DNA from: Roseomonas sp.
GTDB taxonomy: Bacteria > Pseudomonadota > Alphaproteobacteria > Acetobacterales > Acetobacteraceae
Assembly (NCBI GenBank): GCA_020249285.1
Contig: JADCFX010000002.1
Coordinates: forward strand, 1 to 64,000
Length of the DNA: 64,000 bases
Direction: 5' to 3'
The notes below the pieces were generated by a model, which did not search any database, was not told the DNA's origin, and saw nothing but the letters and a program-made list of their open reading frames with translations. Positions 55,243-63,259 of the stretch are shown one piece after another (the stretch's first letter is position 1; every line of letters begins with the position of its first letter). The position numbers and the translations under genes are program-made.

Positions 55243-56520
55243 TCACAAGGCGCCGCGCACCCATTCCCCAATCGCCAGCACCTTGGCATCTTCGCCGATG
55301 CGGCCTGCGATTTGCACGCCAAGCGGCAAGCCCTTCGGCCCTGCCCCCGCAGGCACTGTCACGCATGGCCCATGCAGCAGCGTCCAAAGCGAATTGAAGG
55401 CAGGATCGCCGGTCCAACCAATCCCCGCCGGCGCTTCCCCGGCGGCAGAGGGCGTGATCACCGCATCAAAACCCTCAATCGCGCCAGGCAACGCAGCGCG
55501 CGCCTTGGCTTGCACCAGCTTGCAGGCATCAAGCTGCGCGGTTGGGAAGCGCTTTGCCCAATCAAGCTTTTCCTTGATGACATCGGAAAGCTGCGCCCGC
55601 GCTGACGCCAATTCCCAACCGAGTGACTGCACGCTTTCCATATTCGTCACATATTCATGCGCGTCGAAGGCTTCGGTCATCACCTCGGGCAGGGTGATTT
55701 CCACCACCTCAGCGCCTGCCTTTCTACAAGCCGCGATGGCGCGTTCCATCAGCGCCAAAGTCTCGGGCGCTGCTTTGGCGGCGGGCGGGCCAAGGGTGAA
55801 AGCCAGGCGCGGCGCGCGGGGCAGTTTTTCCTCGGGCTTGCCGTAATCCCGCCCCGTCATCGCGCCCATGGAAAGCGCGCAATCGGCGATGCTGCGTGCC
55901 ATGACGCCAATCGTGTCATGGCTTTCGCTCATCACCTTCATGCCGCCGCGATGGATGGCGCCAAAACTCGGCTTAAAGCCGACAATGCCACAAAACGCCG
56001 CCGGTCGGATGATGCTGCCACCGGTCTGCGTGCCGAAGGATAGCGGAAAGAACCCCGCCGCCACGCCGGCTGCCGAACCGGATGAAGACCCGCCCGGCGT
56101 ATGGTGCCTATTGGCCGGGTTCGTCGTCGCGCCCGGATGGCGCGTGGCGAATTCCGTCGTGATGGTCTTGCCAATGATCAGCGCCCCGGCGGCGCGCGCC
56201 ATGGCAACGGCAGCGGAATCGCTGCGCGGCCTGTGCCCCGCATAAATGGGCGATCCATATTGCGAAGGCATATCGGCGGTATCCAGCACATCCTTCACGC
56301 CGAACGGAATGCCCTTGAGCGGCGCCGCCGGCCCGCCCTTATCCAGCGCCGCCGCCCCGCGCCGCACCAGGGCGGGATCCAGCCAGGCGAAGGCCCGCAC
56401 CTCAGGCTCGCGTTCGGCGATGCGCGCCAGGCAGGCCTCGGCCAGGGCAGAGGCGGTCAGGGAACCCGCGGCGATGCGCCGCGCGGCTTCGGATGCGGTC
56501 AGGTCTGCGATTTCGGTCAT
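55243..56520 (-). CDS. Amidase (amidase signature family)
   Basis: 425 residues. The catalytic triad of the family is intact: K76 (PFGVKDVLD), the cis-serine S145 in TPGGSSSGSAAGV and the nucleophile S169 in GTQTGGSIIRP. It hydrolyses small amides or acts in an allophanate/mandelamide-type path; the substrate is unknown. A GatA role is unlikely because gatB and gatC are absent. The start is the ATG at 56518-56520. It converges with nothing and is separated by 92 bases from the divergent hypothetical gene. Confidence 0.9.
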   Translation of the reverse strand: MTEIADLTASEAARRIAAGSLTASALAEACLARIAEREPEVRAFAWLDPALVRRGAAALDKGGPAAPLKGIPFGVKDVLDTADMPSQYGSPIYAGHRPRSDSAAVAMARAAGALIIGKTITTEFATRHPGATTNPANRHHTPGGSSSGSAAGVAAGFFPLSFGTQTGGSIIRPAAFCGIVGFKPSFGAIHRGGMKVMSESHDTIGVMARSIADCALSMGAMTGRDYGKPEEKLPRAPRLAFTLGPPAAKAAPETLALMERAIAACRKAGAEVVEITLPEVMTEAFDAHEYVTNMESVQSLGWELASARAQLSDVIKEKLDWAKRFPTAQLDACKLVQAKARAALPGAIEGFDAVITPSAAGEAPAGIGWTGDPAFNSLWTLLHGPCVTVPAGAGPKGLPLGVQIAGRIGEDAKVLAIGEWVRGAL

Positions 56521-56611
56521 GATACAAGAGTGCCCCGCCTATCCCGCGCGTCAAGCGGGGGCGCAATTCATGGCTGGCGCGGCGCACCCAGCCGGTCCAG
56601 AAAGGGGGGGC

Positions 56612-57106
56612 ATGACGAGCTCAATCAGGATCATCCCGACCCCGGATGGGGCGCTGACCTACGCCATCCCCTTCCCGCCCGAGGAAACGCCGGCGGTGAC
56701 CGCGCGCGATCTGCTGGGCGCCTGGGAAGCGGCGCGCGGTGCCGCAGGGGCGGAGATCTGGGGCAGTCCGCGCCGCCTTATCTTCCGCCGCCCGGATGGG
56801 GAGGCGATGGAATTGCTGCTGGCCGATGCCGATGCCGCCTGCTGGGCGGAAGCGGTGGATGCGCGCCATGGGCTTGCCACGGCTCAGGGCCTCGCGATTT
56901 GCCTGAGGCTTCTGGCGCTGATCGAGGCGATGGGGCGGATCGCGCGCCTCAAGGGTTTTTTTGCGCTGCGCGCCACCGGGGCGGAATTGCACCCTGCCCT
57001 GCTGCGCGCCGCCGCCAGCGTGCCGCTTGATCCGGCGGGCCGGTTCGACGAGGCTGCACTTACCGCGCTATTAACCCGGATGATTCCGGCGGGAGCCCCC
57101 TCATGA
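56612..57106 (+). CDS. Conserved hypothetical protein
   Basis: 164 residues. I recognise no named family. The protein is rich in Ala and Leu, starts MTSSIRIIPTPDGALTYAI and has an Ala-rich helical body (LLGAWEAARGAAGAE, LAICLRLLALIEAMGRIARLKGFF). There is no signal peptide. AAAGGGGGG lies before the ATG. The frame is open for 122 codons further upstream, but that stretch shadows the amidase. It overlaps the next gene by four bases (ATGA), so the lipoprotein is translated with it. Confidence 0.7.
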   Translation: MTSSIRIIPTPDGALTYAIPFPPEETPAVTARDLLGAWEAARGAAGAEIWGSPRRLIFRRPDGEAMELLLADADAACWAEAVDARHGLATAQGLAICLRLLALIEAMGRIARLKGFFALRATGAELHPALLRAAASVPLDPAGRFDEAALTALLTRMIPAGAPS

Positions 57107-57459
57107 TCCGATTTTTGCCCTTGCTTTTGGTCCTTGCGGCCTGCGCGCAGCAGGAAGCGCCCCCTACCCCGCGCGGGGCGGTGGCCGGCGCCACACCTGA
57201 ATTGCAGCGTATCTGCACACAGGAAGCCGAACGTGTCGTCAATTTCCGCGAACGTGGTCAAATGATGCGGGCAGATTCAAATTTCGGTGACAGCGACATG
57301 ACGAATGATGTGCCCACCGCGCGGCTTCGTTCTGATAGCTTTCGGCAACAAAACTTGCGTGACGAATTGATTCGCGAATGCATCCGCAATGCGGGGACCG
57401 GCCAGGCGCCGGTTGATCCAGGCGCACAACGCCCACAGAATATCCGCGCACGGCGCTGA
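57103..57459 (+). CDS. Small lipoprotein
   Basis: 118 residues. The signal ends in the lipobox LAAC (residues 11-14). The mature part is short and charged: an ICTQEAERVVNFRERGQMMRADSNFG segment, RECIRNAG with a second cysteine near the C-terminus, and a Pro/Arg tail. Two cysteines in the mature domain (ICTQ and REC) could form a disulfide. Function unknown. It starts inside the last codon of the preceding gene. Confidence 0.75.
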   Translation: MIRFLPLLLVLAACAQQEAPPTPRGAVAGATPELQRICTQEAERVVNFRERGQMMRADSNFGDSDMTNDVPTARLRSDSFRQQNLRDELIRECIRNAGTGQAPVDPGAQRPQNIRARR

Positions 57460-57474
57460 AGGCGGCCCGCGCGC

Positions 57475-58731
57475 ATGGCATCCCTTTCGGTTCTGACGCG
57501 CGCGCTATCCCATCGTAACGCCAAGGTTTTTTTTACTGCCTCCCTGATTTCCTGGACCGGGCTTTGGATGCACCGCATCGCCATTTCCTGGTTCGCCTGG
57601 GAATTGACCGGTAGTGCCTTCTGGGTCGGCATGGTGGCGTTTTGCGATCTGGCGCCCGCCGTGGTGGTTAGCCCCATTGCGGGCGCCATCGCGGATCGCA
57701 CGGATCGGCTGAAGCTGACTTTCTGGAGCCAGGCCATGATCGGCGTCATGGCCGCTGTGATCGCGCTGCTGGTAGCCCTCGACAAGCTTGATATCTACAC
57801 GCTGCTGGCGCTTGAGGTGCTGAACGGCATTGCATCCTCCTTCGCGCAGCCGGCGCGGCAATCGCTCATGCCTGGGCTTGTGCCGCGCAATGATCTGACC
57901 GCGGCGGTTGGGCTGAATTCGCTCTGCTTCAATGTGGCGCGGTTTGTGGGGCCGGCATTGGCCGGGCCGTTGATTGCGGTGGCTGGCGTTTGGCCGGCCA
58001 TCGCGGCCAATGCGGTCGCGTATTTCATCGCCACCGCCACCACGCCCTTGCTCAAGGTCTCAGCCGAGGAACGGCAGGGCCATGCAAAAACGAAATCGCT
58101 TTGGGGCGAAATGCGGGATGGGCTGCGTTACGTGGCCGGGCATCCGGGCTTGGGGCCGATCCTGACCTATGCGGCGATTGTCGCATTGCTGCTGCGCAGC
58201 CTGCCGGAGATCCTGCCGCCTTATGTGGAACGGCAATTCGGCCTGGGGGCGGAAGCGCTGGCGGTATTGACAGCGGCTTTCGGCGTTGGCGCCTTGTTGT
58301 CGGGTATCGTTGTCTCTGCACGCGGCAAGATGCGCGGCACGACCAAGCTCGCGGTTTTCGCGCCGGCGGCGATTTCGCTCGCCATGGTGGGCTTTATTGC
58401 GACAAGTTGGTTCCCCTTTGGCGTGCTTTGCGCGGCCATCATGGGCGCGGCCATGTCGGTGCATGGGATTTGCGCGCAAACGCTCGCGCAATCAGCGTCA
58501 GACCCCGCCATGCGCGGACGGGTGCTGAGCCTTTGGGGCCTGATTGTGCGCGCCTTTCCAGCGCTTGGCGCGCTGCTGCTTGGCGCCGCTGGAGAGATTT
58601 TCGGCATGACGCTGCCAACCCTTGCCGCCGTGCTGCTTTCAGCCATTGCCATTGCCTGGGGGATCAAACGCCTGCCGGCCATGGCGCGGGTGCTGGAAGG
58701 CGATGGGGCGAGCGATCCCGCAAAACGTTGA
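57475..58731 (+). CDS. MFS transporter
   Basis: 418 residues, twelve predicted membrane helices in two halves. N-terminal helices are FFTASLISWTGLWMHRIAISWFAW and VGMVAFCDLAPAVVVSPIAGAIAD; the A-like loop follows as GAIADRTDRLKLTFWSQAM. C-terminal helices include LAAVLLSAIAIAWGI. The layout is EntS-type (drug or siderophore export). No substrate signature. It follows the lipoprotein after 15 bases and precedes an oxidoreductase, which may be on the same transcript. Confidence 0.85.
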   Translation: MASLSVLTRALSHRNAKVFFTASLISWTGLWMHRIAISWFAWELTGSAFWVGMVAFCDLAPAVVVSPIAGAIADRTDRLKLTFWSQAMIGVMAAVIALLVALDKLDIYTLLALEVLNGIASSFAQPARQSLMPGLVPRNDLTAAVGLNSLCFNVARFVGPALAGPLIAVAGVWPAIAANAVAYFIATATTPLLKVSAEERQGHAKTKSLWGEMRDGLRYVAGHPGLGPILTYAAIVALLLRSLPEILPPYVERQFGLGAEALAVLTAAFGVGALLSGIVVSARGKMRGTTKLAVFAPAAISLAMVGFIATSWFPFGVLCAAIMGAAMSVHGICAQTLAQSASDPAMRGRVLSLWGLIVRAFPALGALLLGAAGEIFGMTLPTLAAVLLSAIAIAWGIKRLPAMARVLEGDGASDPAKR

Positions 58732-58750
58732 ACCTGAATGAGGTACGAGA

Positions 58751-59728
58751 ATGATTGAAGCGGCCATTGTGGGCATGGGGCGCTGGGGCCAGACCCTGGT
58801 TGATAGTGTGCAGAACCGGAATGATGCCGGCATTCGCTTCATTGCTGGCAGCACCGGGCGCCCGGAACGCGCCGCCGAATGGGCCGCGCGGCAGGGGGTG
58901 AAGATCATGCCTGACCTCAACGCCATCCTGGCCGAACCGCGCGTGAAAGCGGTGGTGATTGCCTCGCCGCACCAGATGCATGCGGATCAGGTGATTGCGG
59001 CGGCGCAAGCGGGCAAGCATGTTTTTGTCGAAAAACCCTTCACCATGACGAAGGCTAGCGCAGAGGCCTCTGTCGCCGCCTGCCGGAAGGCCGGTGTGGT
59101 AATGGCGCTTGGCCATAACCGCCGCTTCCTGCCGGCGGTTGCCGAGATGAAAAAGCTGATTGCTGCCGGTGCGCTCGGCACGTTGTTGCATGTTGAAGGG
59201 CATTTCAGCGGGCCGGGTGCGCTTTCCTATCAGCCCGGCATGTGGCGGACGGACGCCCATGAAAGCCCGCTTGGCGGCATGGGCGGCATGGGCATCCATA
59301 TGATTGACATGATGATCAATCTGGCCGGCCCGATTACGGAAGTCACGGTGCGCTCCCTCGCCCGCGCTCTCACCAATGGCATGGATGATACGACGGCGGG
59401 GCTGTTTTCCTTCGCCTCCGGCGCCACCGGTGGCTTCGCGACCTTGGCTTACGCGCCCCGGGTCTGGCGCGTGGCGCTATATGGTACGGATGCGGCGCTG
59501 GAATTGAACGGGCATGAGAAGCTTAGCTTCACCCCGCGAGAGGGTGAGGCTTGGGCCAAGGAATTCCCGAAGACCGACATCGAACATGCTGAACTTGCAG
59601 CTTTTGCCGCCGCCATCACGGGTGGCCCGGCTTATCCTTTGCCGGTTGAAGAAGCGATCCATGGTGTCGCGGTGTTTGAGGCGATGATCGGCGCGGCGGC
59701 TTCGGGCAGCACCTATCGCGTCGCGTAA
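58751..59728 (+). CDS. Gfo/Idh/MocA-family oxidoreductase
   Basis: 325 residues. The NAD(P)-binding domain has VGMGRWGQTLVDSVQN at the start (G-x-G-x2-G) and the EKP motif in VEKPFTMTKASAEAS, which carries the conserved lysine. GGMGGMGIHMIDMMIN holds the family's second-domain H and D. It oxidises or reduces sugars or inositol-like compounds. RidA follows 82 bases later. Specific substrate unknown. Confidence 0.87.
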   Translation: MIEAAIVGMGRWGQTLVDSVQNRNDAGIRFIAGSTGRPERAAEWAARQGVKIMPDLNAILAEPRVKAVVIASPHQMHADQVIAAAQAGKHVFVEKPFTMTKASAEASVAACRKAGVVMALGHNRRFLPAVAEMKKLIAAGALGTLLHVEGHFSGPGALSYQPGMWRTDAHESPLGGMGGMGIHMIDMMINLAGPITEVTVRSLARALTNGMDDTTAGLFSFASGATGGFATLAYAPRVWRVALYGTDAALELNGHEKLSFTPREGEAWAKEFPKTDIEHAELAAFAAAITGGPAYPLPVEEAIHGVAVFEAMIGAAASGSTYRVA

Positions 59729-59810
59729 CATGCGGATTTCGCGCCCCGCGCTTTCTGTTCTAGTAACCCCCTCAGCGCTTGGCGCTGGGCAACATTCTGA
59801 AAGGCCGGAT

Positions 59811-60161
59811 ATGAGCAAGATCAATCGTCAGGGATCTAACCAGATCCTTTCATCCTCAGTCGAATATCATAATTTTGTGTTCCTTGCGGGGCTCACGGCT
59901 GATGACCTTTCCAAGGACATCAAGGGCCAGACCGCCGAAGTGCTGGCGAAGATTGATGCCGCGCTGGAAGCCAATGGCACGGACAAGACCCGCATGCTGT
60001 CAGCGCAAATCTGGCTGAAGGACATCCGCGACCGCGGCGCGATGAATGAGCTTTGGACCGCCTGGCTGCCCGCCGGCGGCGCCCCGGCGCGCGCCTGCGT
60101 TGAAGCCAATATGGCCGATCCGCGCCATTTGGTGGAAATCATGGTCACGGCCTGCCGCTGA
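59811..60161 (+). CDS. RidA-family enamine/imine deaminase
   Basis: 116 residues. Trimeric Rid fold. The arginine in PARACVEANM (R-A-C-V-E) is the substrate-binding residue of active RidA proteins and is present. HNFVFLAGLTADDLSKDI and QTAEVLAKIDAALEANG fit the family. It hydrolyses reactive enamines from amino-acid turnover. The start is the ATG at 59811 after GCCGGAT. A strong terminator follows on the plus strand. Confidence 0.88.
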   Translation: MSKINRQGSNQILSSSVEYHNFVFLAGLTADDLSKDIKGQTAEVLAKIDAALEANGTDKTRMLSAQIWLKDIRDRGAMNELWTAWLPAGGAPARACVEANMADPRHLVEIMVTACR

Positions 60162-60220
60162 TCAGGAAGGCTTGAAGGCGCCAGGGCCATCGCCCAGCGC
60201 CTTGCCAGAAATCATGGAAA

Positions 60221-60251
60221 ACGCCCGGCATAACCGCCGGGCGTCTTTTTT
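60221..60251 (+). terminator. Strong terminator between RidA and the flagellar operon
   Basis: ACGCCCGGC (60221-60229) pairs with GCCGGGCGT (60236-60244), followed by CTTTTTT. On the minus strand GGCGT is followed by TTTTCC, so it may also end the flgI-flgJ-flgN transcript, whose last stop is at 60250-60252. Confidence 0.85.
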
Positions 60252-60651
60252 ATGCGCGCGCCGCGACCGCAAGCGCCGGCGTCTGGCGCGGCGGGGTCTG
60301 ATAGCCGCGCGGCCCATAGCCAGGATTGGCGACACGCGGCAGCGCGGCGGTGGCGATGGTTTCAATCACGCGCGACTGCAAGGAAATGGCACGCTCCAGC
60401 AGTTTACGGTTCTCGCTGCCCAGATTTTCCAATTGCTTAGTCAGATTCTGCGCTTCTTCCCGCAGGGCACCATCAGGGCGCGCGCCATGCTTGGCCTGGG
60501 CGGCATAGGCCTGGGCGAAGGCATCGGTCGCGGCAATCTTGCTTTCCGCAAGCTTGGCAGCACGCGAAAGATCAAGCTTCGACAGCGCCTCATTTTCCGC
60601 ACGCAGAGCATCAGCCAGCCTTTTGCCGGCAATCAGTAGCGCATCCATCAT
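60250..60651 (-). CDS. FlgN-like flagellar protein
   Basis: 133 residues, largely alpha-helical with a probable coiled coil (LRAENEALSKLDLSRAAKLAESKIAATDAF, EEAQNLTKQLENLGSENRKLLERAISL). This fits FlgN-type export chaperones for hook-filament junction proteins. The tail (TAALPRVANPGYGPRGYQTPP) is Pro/Gly-rich and probably disordered. It overlaps the rod-binding gene by four bases and is the last gene of the flgI unit, so a flagellar role is well supported by context. Confidence 0.7.
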   Translation of the reverse strand: MMDALLIAGKRLADALRAENEALSKLDLSRAAKLAESKIAATDAFAQAYAAQAKHGARPDGALREEAQNLTKQLENLGSENRKLLERAISLQSRVIETIATAALPRVANPGYGPRGYQTPPRQTPALAVAARA

Positions 60652-60983
60652 GATTCGGTATCTCCCATTTTGGAGGTTTGCGCTCCGTTTTGGCGGAGCA
60701 ATTCGCGATAGACGGTATCGGCAATGCCAACACCGCCAGACCGCACGGCGGATGCCGCGAAGGCTTCAACGAGCAGCGGGCGCCATTGCGCCTCGGCCGC
60801 GCCGCCACCGAAGGAGGATTTGGACATATCCACGGTGGCGAACATCGGCTGCAGCAGGAAACCCAGCGCCTGGGCTTCGAAATCCTTCGCGGATTTGCGC
60901 ATGGCGGCTTCAGACAAGGCGCCCGCCTGCGGCGGACGCACCGCGCGCTGCTGCGGGGCAACAAGATTGGTGGCGTCCAACAT
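60648..60983 (-). CDS. flgJ: Flagellar rod-binding protein (FlgJ N-terminal type)
   Basis: 111 residues matching only the rod-binding half of FlgJ: AKDFEAQALGFLLQPMFATVDMSKSSFGGGAAEAQWRPLLVEAFAASAVRSGGVGIAD (visible 33-90). The muramidase half found in E. coli FlgJ is absent, as is normal in alphaproteobacteria, where a separate enzyme cuts the wall. The start ATG overlaps the flgI stop (TGATG). Confidence 0.85.
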   Translation of the reverse strand: MLDATNLVAPQQRAVRPPQAGALSEAAMRKSAKDFEAQALGFLLQPMFATVDMSKSSFGGGAAEAQWRPLLVEAFAASAVRSGGVGIADTVYRELLRQNGAQTSKMGDTES

Positions 60984-62104
60984 CAGCGGAGCTCCAGATC
61001 GGCTTGCAAGGCGCCAGCGGCCTTGATGGCTTGCAGGATGGAAATCAGGTCACGCGGGCCGACACCCAGGCTGTTCAGACCGCGCACCAATTCCTGAAGG
61101 GTCACATTCTGCGGCAGGATACCTATGCGACGATCCGATTGGTCTTCGATCTCAATGCCGGTGCGCGGCACCACCTGGGTTTCGCCTTGGGCAAAGGCAT
61201 TGGGCTGGCTGACCTGCGGCGTTTCAGTGATGCGGATGGTCAAATTGCCCTGAGCGATCGCCACGGTGGACACTCGCACCGCGTCACCCATCACAATCGT
61301 ACCCGTCGCCTCATCAATCACCACACGGGCGATCTGGTCGGGCACAACGCGCAGCCTTTCGATATCAGTCAGGAAAGCAACCGGATCACGCCCATTGAGC
61401 GCTACGGAAACAGTGCGCGGGTCGGTAACGGTCGCCACATTTCCGCGTGAGGCCCCATTGATGGCGGCTGCAATGCGCCGTGCCGTTGTCAAATCAGGGT
61501 TGCGCAAGGCAAGACGCACACGGTCGCGATTGGTCAGTGTGAAGGGCACTTCGCGTTCCACAATGGCGCCGTTGGAAATGCGCCCCGCAGTCGGAACACC
61601 GCGTGTGACGGAAGCGGCCGCCCCGCGTGCGGCGATGGCGCCGGTGGCAAGGGCGCCCTGCGCCACCGCGTAAACTTCGCCATCCGCGCCGAGCAAAGGC
61701 GTCACCAGCAACGTGCCGCCAGTCAGGTTCGTGGCATCGCCCAGGGCGGAAACCGCCACGTCAATCCGGCTGCCAGGCCGGGCGAAGGCGGGTAAATTCG
61801 CCGTCACCATGACGGCGGCGACATTCTTCGTATCCAATTGGCGTTCAAAATCGCGCGTATTGACGCCCAGGCGTTCCAACATCCCGACAAGCGATTGGCG
61901 CGTAAAGACCGCGCTTCTCAGGCGATCACCCGTACCATTCAGGCCAATGACCAGGCCGTAGCCGACAAGCTGGTTGTCGCGCACGCCCTCCATATCCACT
62001 ATATCCTTAATGCGGATTTGGGCGGCGGCGGGCGGCGCAATGAAGCAAGCCGCCAATGCCAGGGCGGTGAAGATTTTTGCGAGCGCTTGCGCTATACGGG
62101 TCAA
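60983..62104 (-). CDS. flgI: Flagellar basal-body P-ring protein
   Basis: 373 residues. A signal peptide (ALAKIFTALALAACFIAPPAAAQ) sends it to the periplasm, where it forms the P ring in the wall. IRIKDIVDMEGVRDNQLVGYGLVIGLNGTGD is the family start, and the C-terminal SLGVGPRDLISILQAIKAAGAL is classic. The start is a TTG at 62102-62104 with GGAG seven bases before; no ATG gives a signal peptide. A near-perfect sigma-54 promoter lies 55 bases upstream. It heads the flgI-flgJ-flgN unit and is divergent from fliX. Confidence 0.93.
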   Translation of the reverse strand: MTRIAQALAKIFTALALAACFIAPPAAAQIRIKDIVDMEGVRDNQLVGYGLVIGLNGTGDRLRSAVFTRQSLVGMLERLGVNTRDFERQLDTKNVAAVMVTANLPAFARPGSRIDVAVSALGDATNLTGGTLLVTPLLGADGEVYAVAQGALATGAIAARGAAASVTRGVPTAGRISNGAIVEREVPFTLTNRDRVRLALRNPDLTTARRIAAAINGASRGNVATVTDPRTVSVALNGRDPVAFLTDIERLRVVPDQIARVVIDEATGTIVMGDAVRVSTVAIAQGNLTIRITETPQVSQPNAFAQGETQVVPRTGIEIEDQSDRRIGILPQNVTLQELVRGLNSLGVGPRDLISILQAIKAAGALQADLELR

Positions 62105-62158
62105 TGTCTGTCTCCGGCAGCCACCCCGATCAAGGGCGGCGGTCTGACAGGGTTCAGC

Positions 62159-62173
62159 GCAAAGCCCGTGCCA
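62159..62173 (-). promoter_or_regulatory. Sigma-54 promoter for flgI
   Basis: On the minus strand this reads TGGCACGGGCTTTGC, an exact match to TGGCAC-N5-TTGC (-24/-12). Transcription would start near 62148, about 45 bases before the flgI TTG. In Caulobacter-type flagellar cascades P-ring genes are sigma-54 dependent, which fits. Confidence 0.75.
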
Positions 62174-62203
62174 GGGTTTGGCGGTATCTTCGCCGAGTCG
62201 TGG

Positions 62204-62218
62204 CGGCAAAACCTGCCG
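62204..62218. promoter_or_regulatory. Palindrome resembling a FlbD (ftr) site
   Basis: CGGCA-AAACC-TGCCG with perfect 5-base arms lies between flgI and fliX, about 31 bases beyond the sigma-54 -24 element. It resembles the ftr elements bound by FlbD, whose partner is FliX. A second palindrome, GCCGGG-T-CCCGGC (62215-62227), overlaps its end. No flbD gene is in the window. Confidence 0.45.
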
Positions 62219-62264
62219 GGTCCCGGCTGAGCCTGCCGGGACAGGGCAGAACACAGGAGGTCAG

Positions 62265-62672
62265 ATGGTCGTTATTCGGGGCGTTACAGGCGGCACCAAT
62301 GTGCCGGGGGCGCGTTCAACGCGCGGCGCCTCGGGCGGCTTTCGTGTGGGCGGCGGCGCCGAGGAATCGCGCGAAGCCAATGCCAGCACTGGGGTTTCCG
62401 CGGCCACGGCCATGGGGCTTTTAGCTGTCCAGGAATTGGGCCCGGCCAAGGAACGCAATGCCCGCGCCTTCCGCCGCGGTGAGGATATGCTCAAGGAACT
62501 GAAGGCGCTGCAGTTGGAATTGCTGGCAGGCCGCGCCGATCCCGCTCGGCTAAAGGAACTCGCCCGGCTGACCGAGGGCGAAAAACCCGCCGATCCGGGT
62601 CTGGCTGAGGCGGTTGAGGCGATTGCGCTCCGCGCCCGGTTAGAATTGGCCCGGCGCGGCCTGGAAAGCTGA
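62265..62672 (+). CDS. fliX: Flagellar assembly regulator FliX
   Basis: 135 residues. The C-terminal half has the FliX pattern RRGEDMLKELKALQLELLAGR followed by ARLKELARLTEGEKPADPGLAEAVEAIALRARLELAR. The N-terminus is Gly/Ser-rich and flexible. FliX ties basal-body assembly to activation of sigma-54 genes through FlbD. The ATG has AGGAGG upstream. It is divergent from flgI, the order seen in Caulobacter-type genomes. A weaker sigma-54-like TGGCGGTATCTTCGC (62179-62193) faces it. Confidence 0.85.
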   Translation: MVVIRGVTGGTNVPGARSTRGASGGFRVGGGAEESREANASTGVSAATAMGLLAVQELGPAKERNARAFRRGEDMLKELKALQLELLAGRADPARLKELARLTEGEKPADPGLAEAVEAIALRARLELARRGLES

Positions 62673-62814
62673 AATCGTCTTTTGTCAGATATTTGTCTTG
62701 AAACGCCCCCTGGCGCCCACGGGCAAGCCAGTATAGAAGGCCGTTAGTCCGACGAGACAGGTTTCAGGAAAGAAATCACCTCGGCGGTTGTGCAAGGCGG
62801 GGGAAGAAGAAGAT

Positions 62815-63231
62815 ATGTTGGTGACATTGCCGCCCGATTACCGACCCTCGGATTCCGAGGAGTTCATGAATGCCGTGCAGCTTGAATATTTCAGGCAAAA
62901 ACTTCTCAGATGGCGGCAGGATCTTGTCCGAGAAGCAGGCGAAACGCTCTCATCCCTTTCCGAAGGTGGCATTACCGAAGCGGACCTCGCGGATCGCGCT
63001 TCGGTTGAAACGGACCGGGCACTTGAACTCCGCACCCGGGATCGGTCGCGCAAATTGATCAACAAGATTGATCAGGCATTGGAGAGGGTCGAACACGGAA
63101 CCTATGGCTATTGCGAGGAAAGCGGGGAGCCGATTTCGCTCCGCCGTCTGGAAGCGCGGCCCATCGCTACCATGACGATCGAAGCGCAGGAGCGCCATGA
63201 ACGTATGGAACGCGTGCATCGCGACGATTGA
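62815..63231 (+). CDS. dksA: RNA polymerase-binding factor DksA
   Basis: 138 residues. A coiled-coil tip D57-L-A-D60-R-A62 (DxxDxA) is intact, which is the part that enters the RNAP secondary channel. The globular end has GYCEESGEPISLRRLEARP, where only C100 of the four zinc cysteines of E. coli DksA remains, as in other alphaproteobacterial DksA forms. With ppGpp it adjusts transcription of ribosomal and flagellar genes. The ATG at 62815 follows GGGGAAG. It converges with priA, 28 bases between. Confidence 0.9.
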   Translation: MLVTLPPDYRPSDSEEFMNAVQLEYFRQKLLRWRQDLVREAGETLSSLSEGGITEADLADRASVETDRALELRTRDRSRKLINKIDQALERVEHGTYGYCEESGEPISLRRLEARPIATMTIEAQERHERMERVHRDD

Positions 63232-63259
63232 GACTGGCGGGCGGCGCGGGCCGCCTGCC

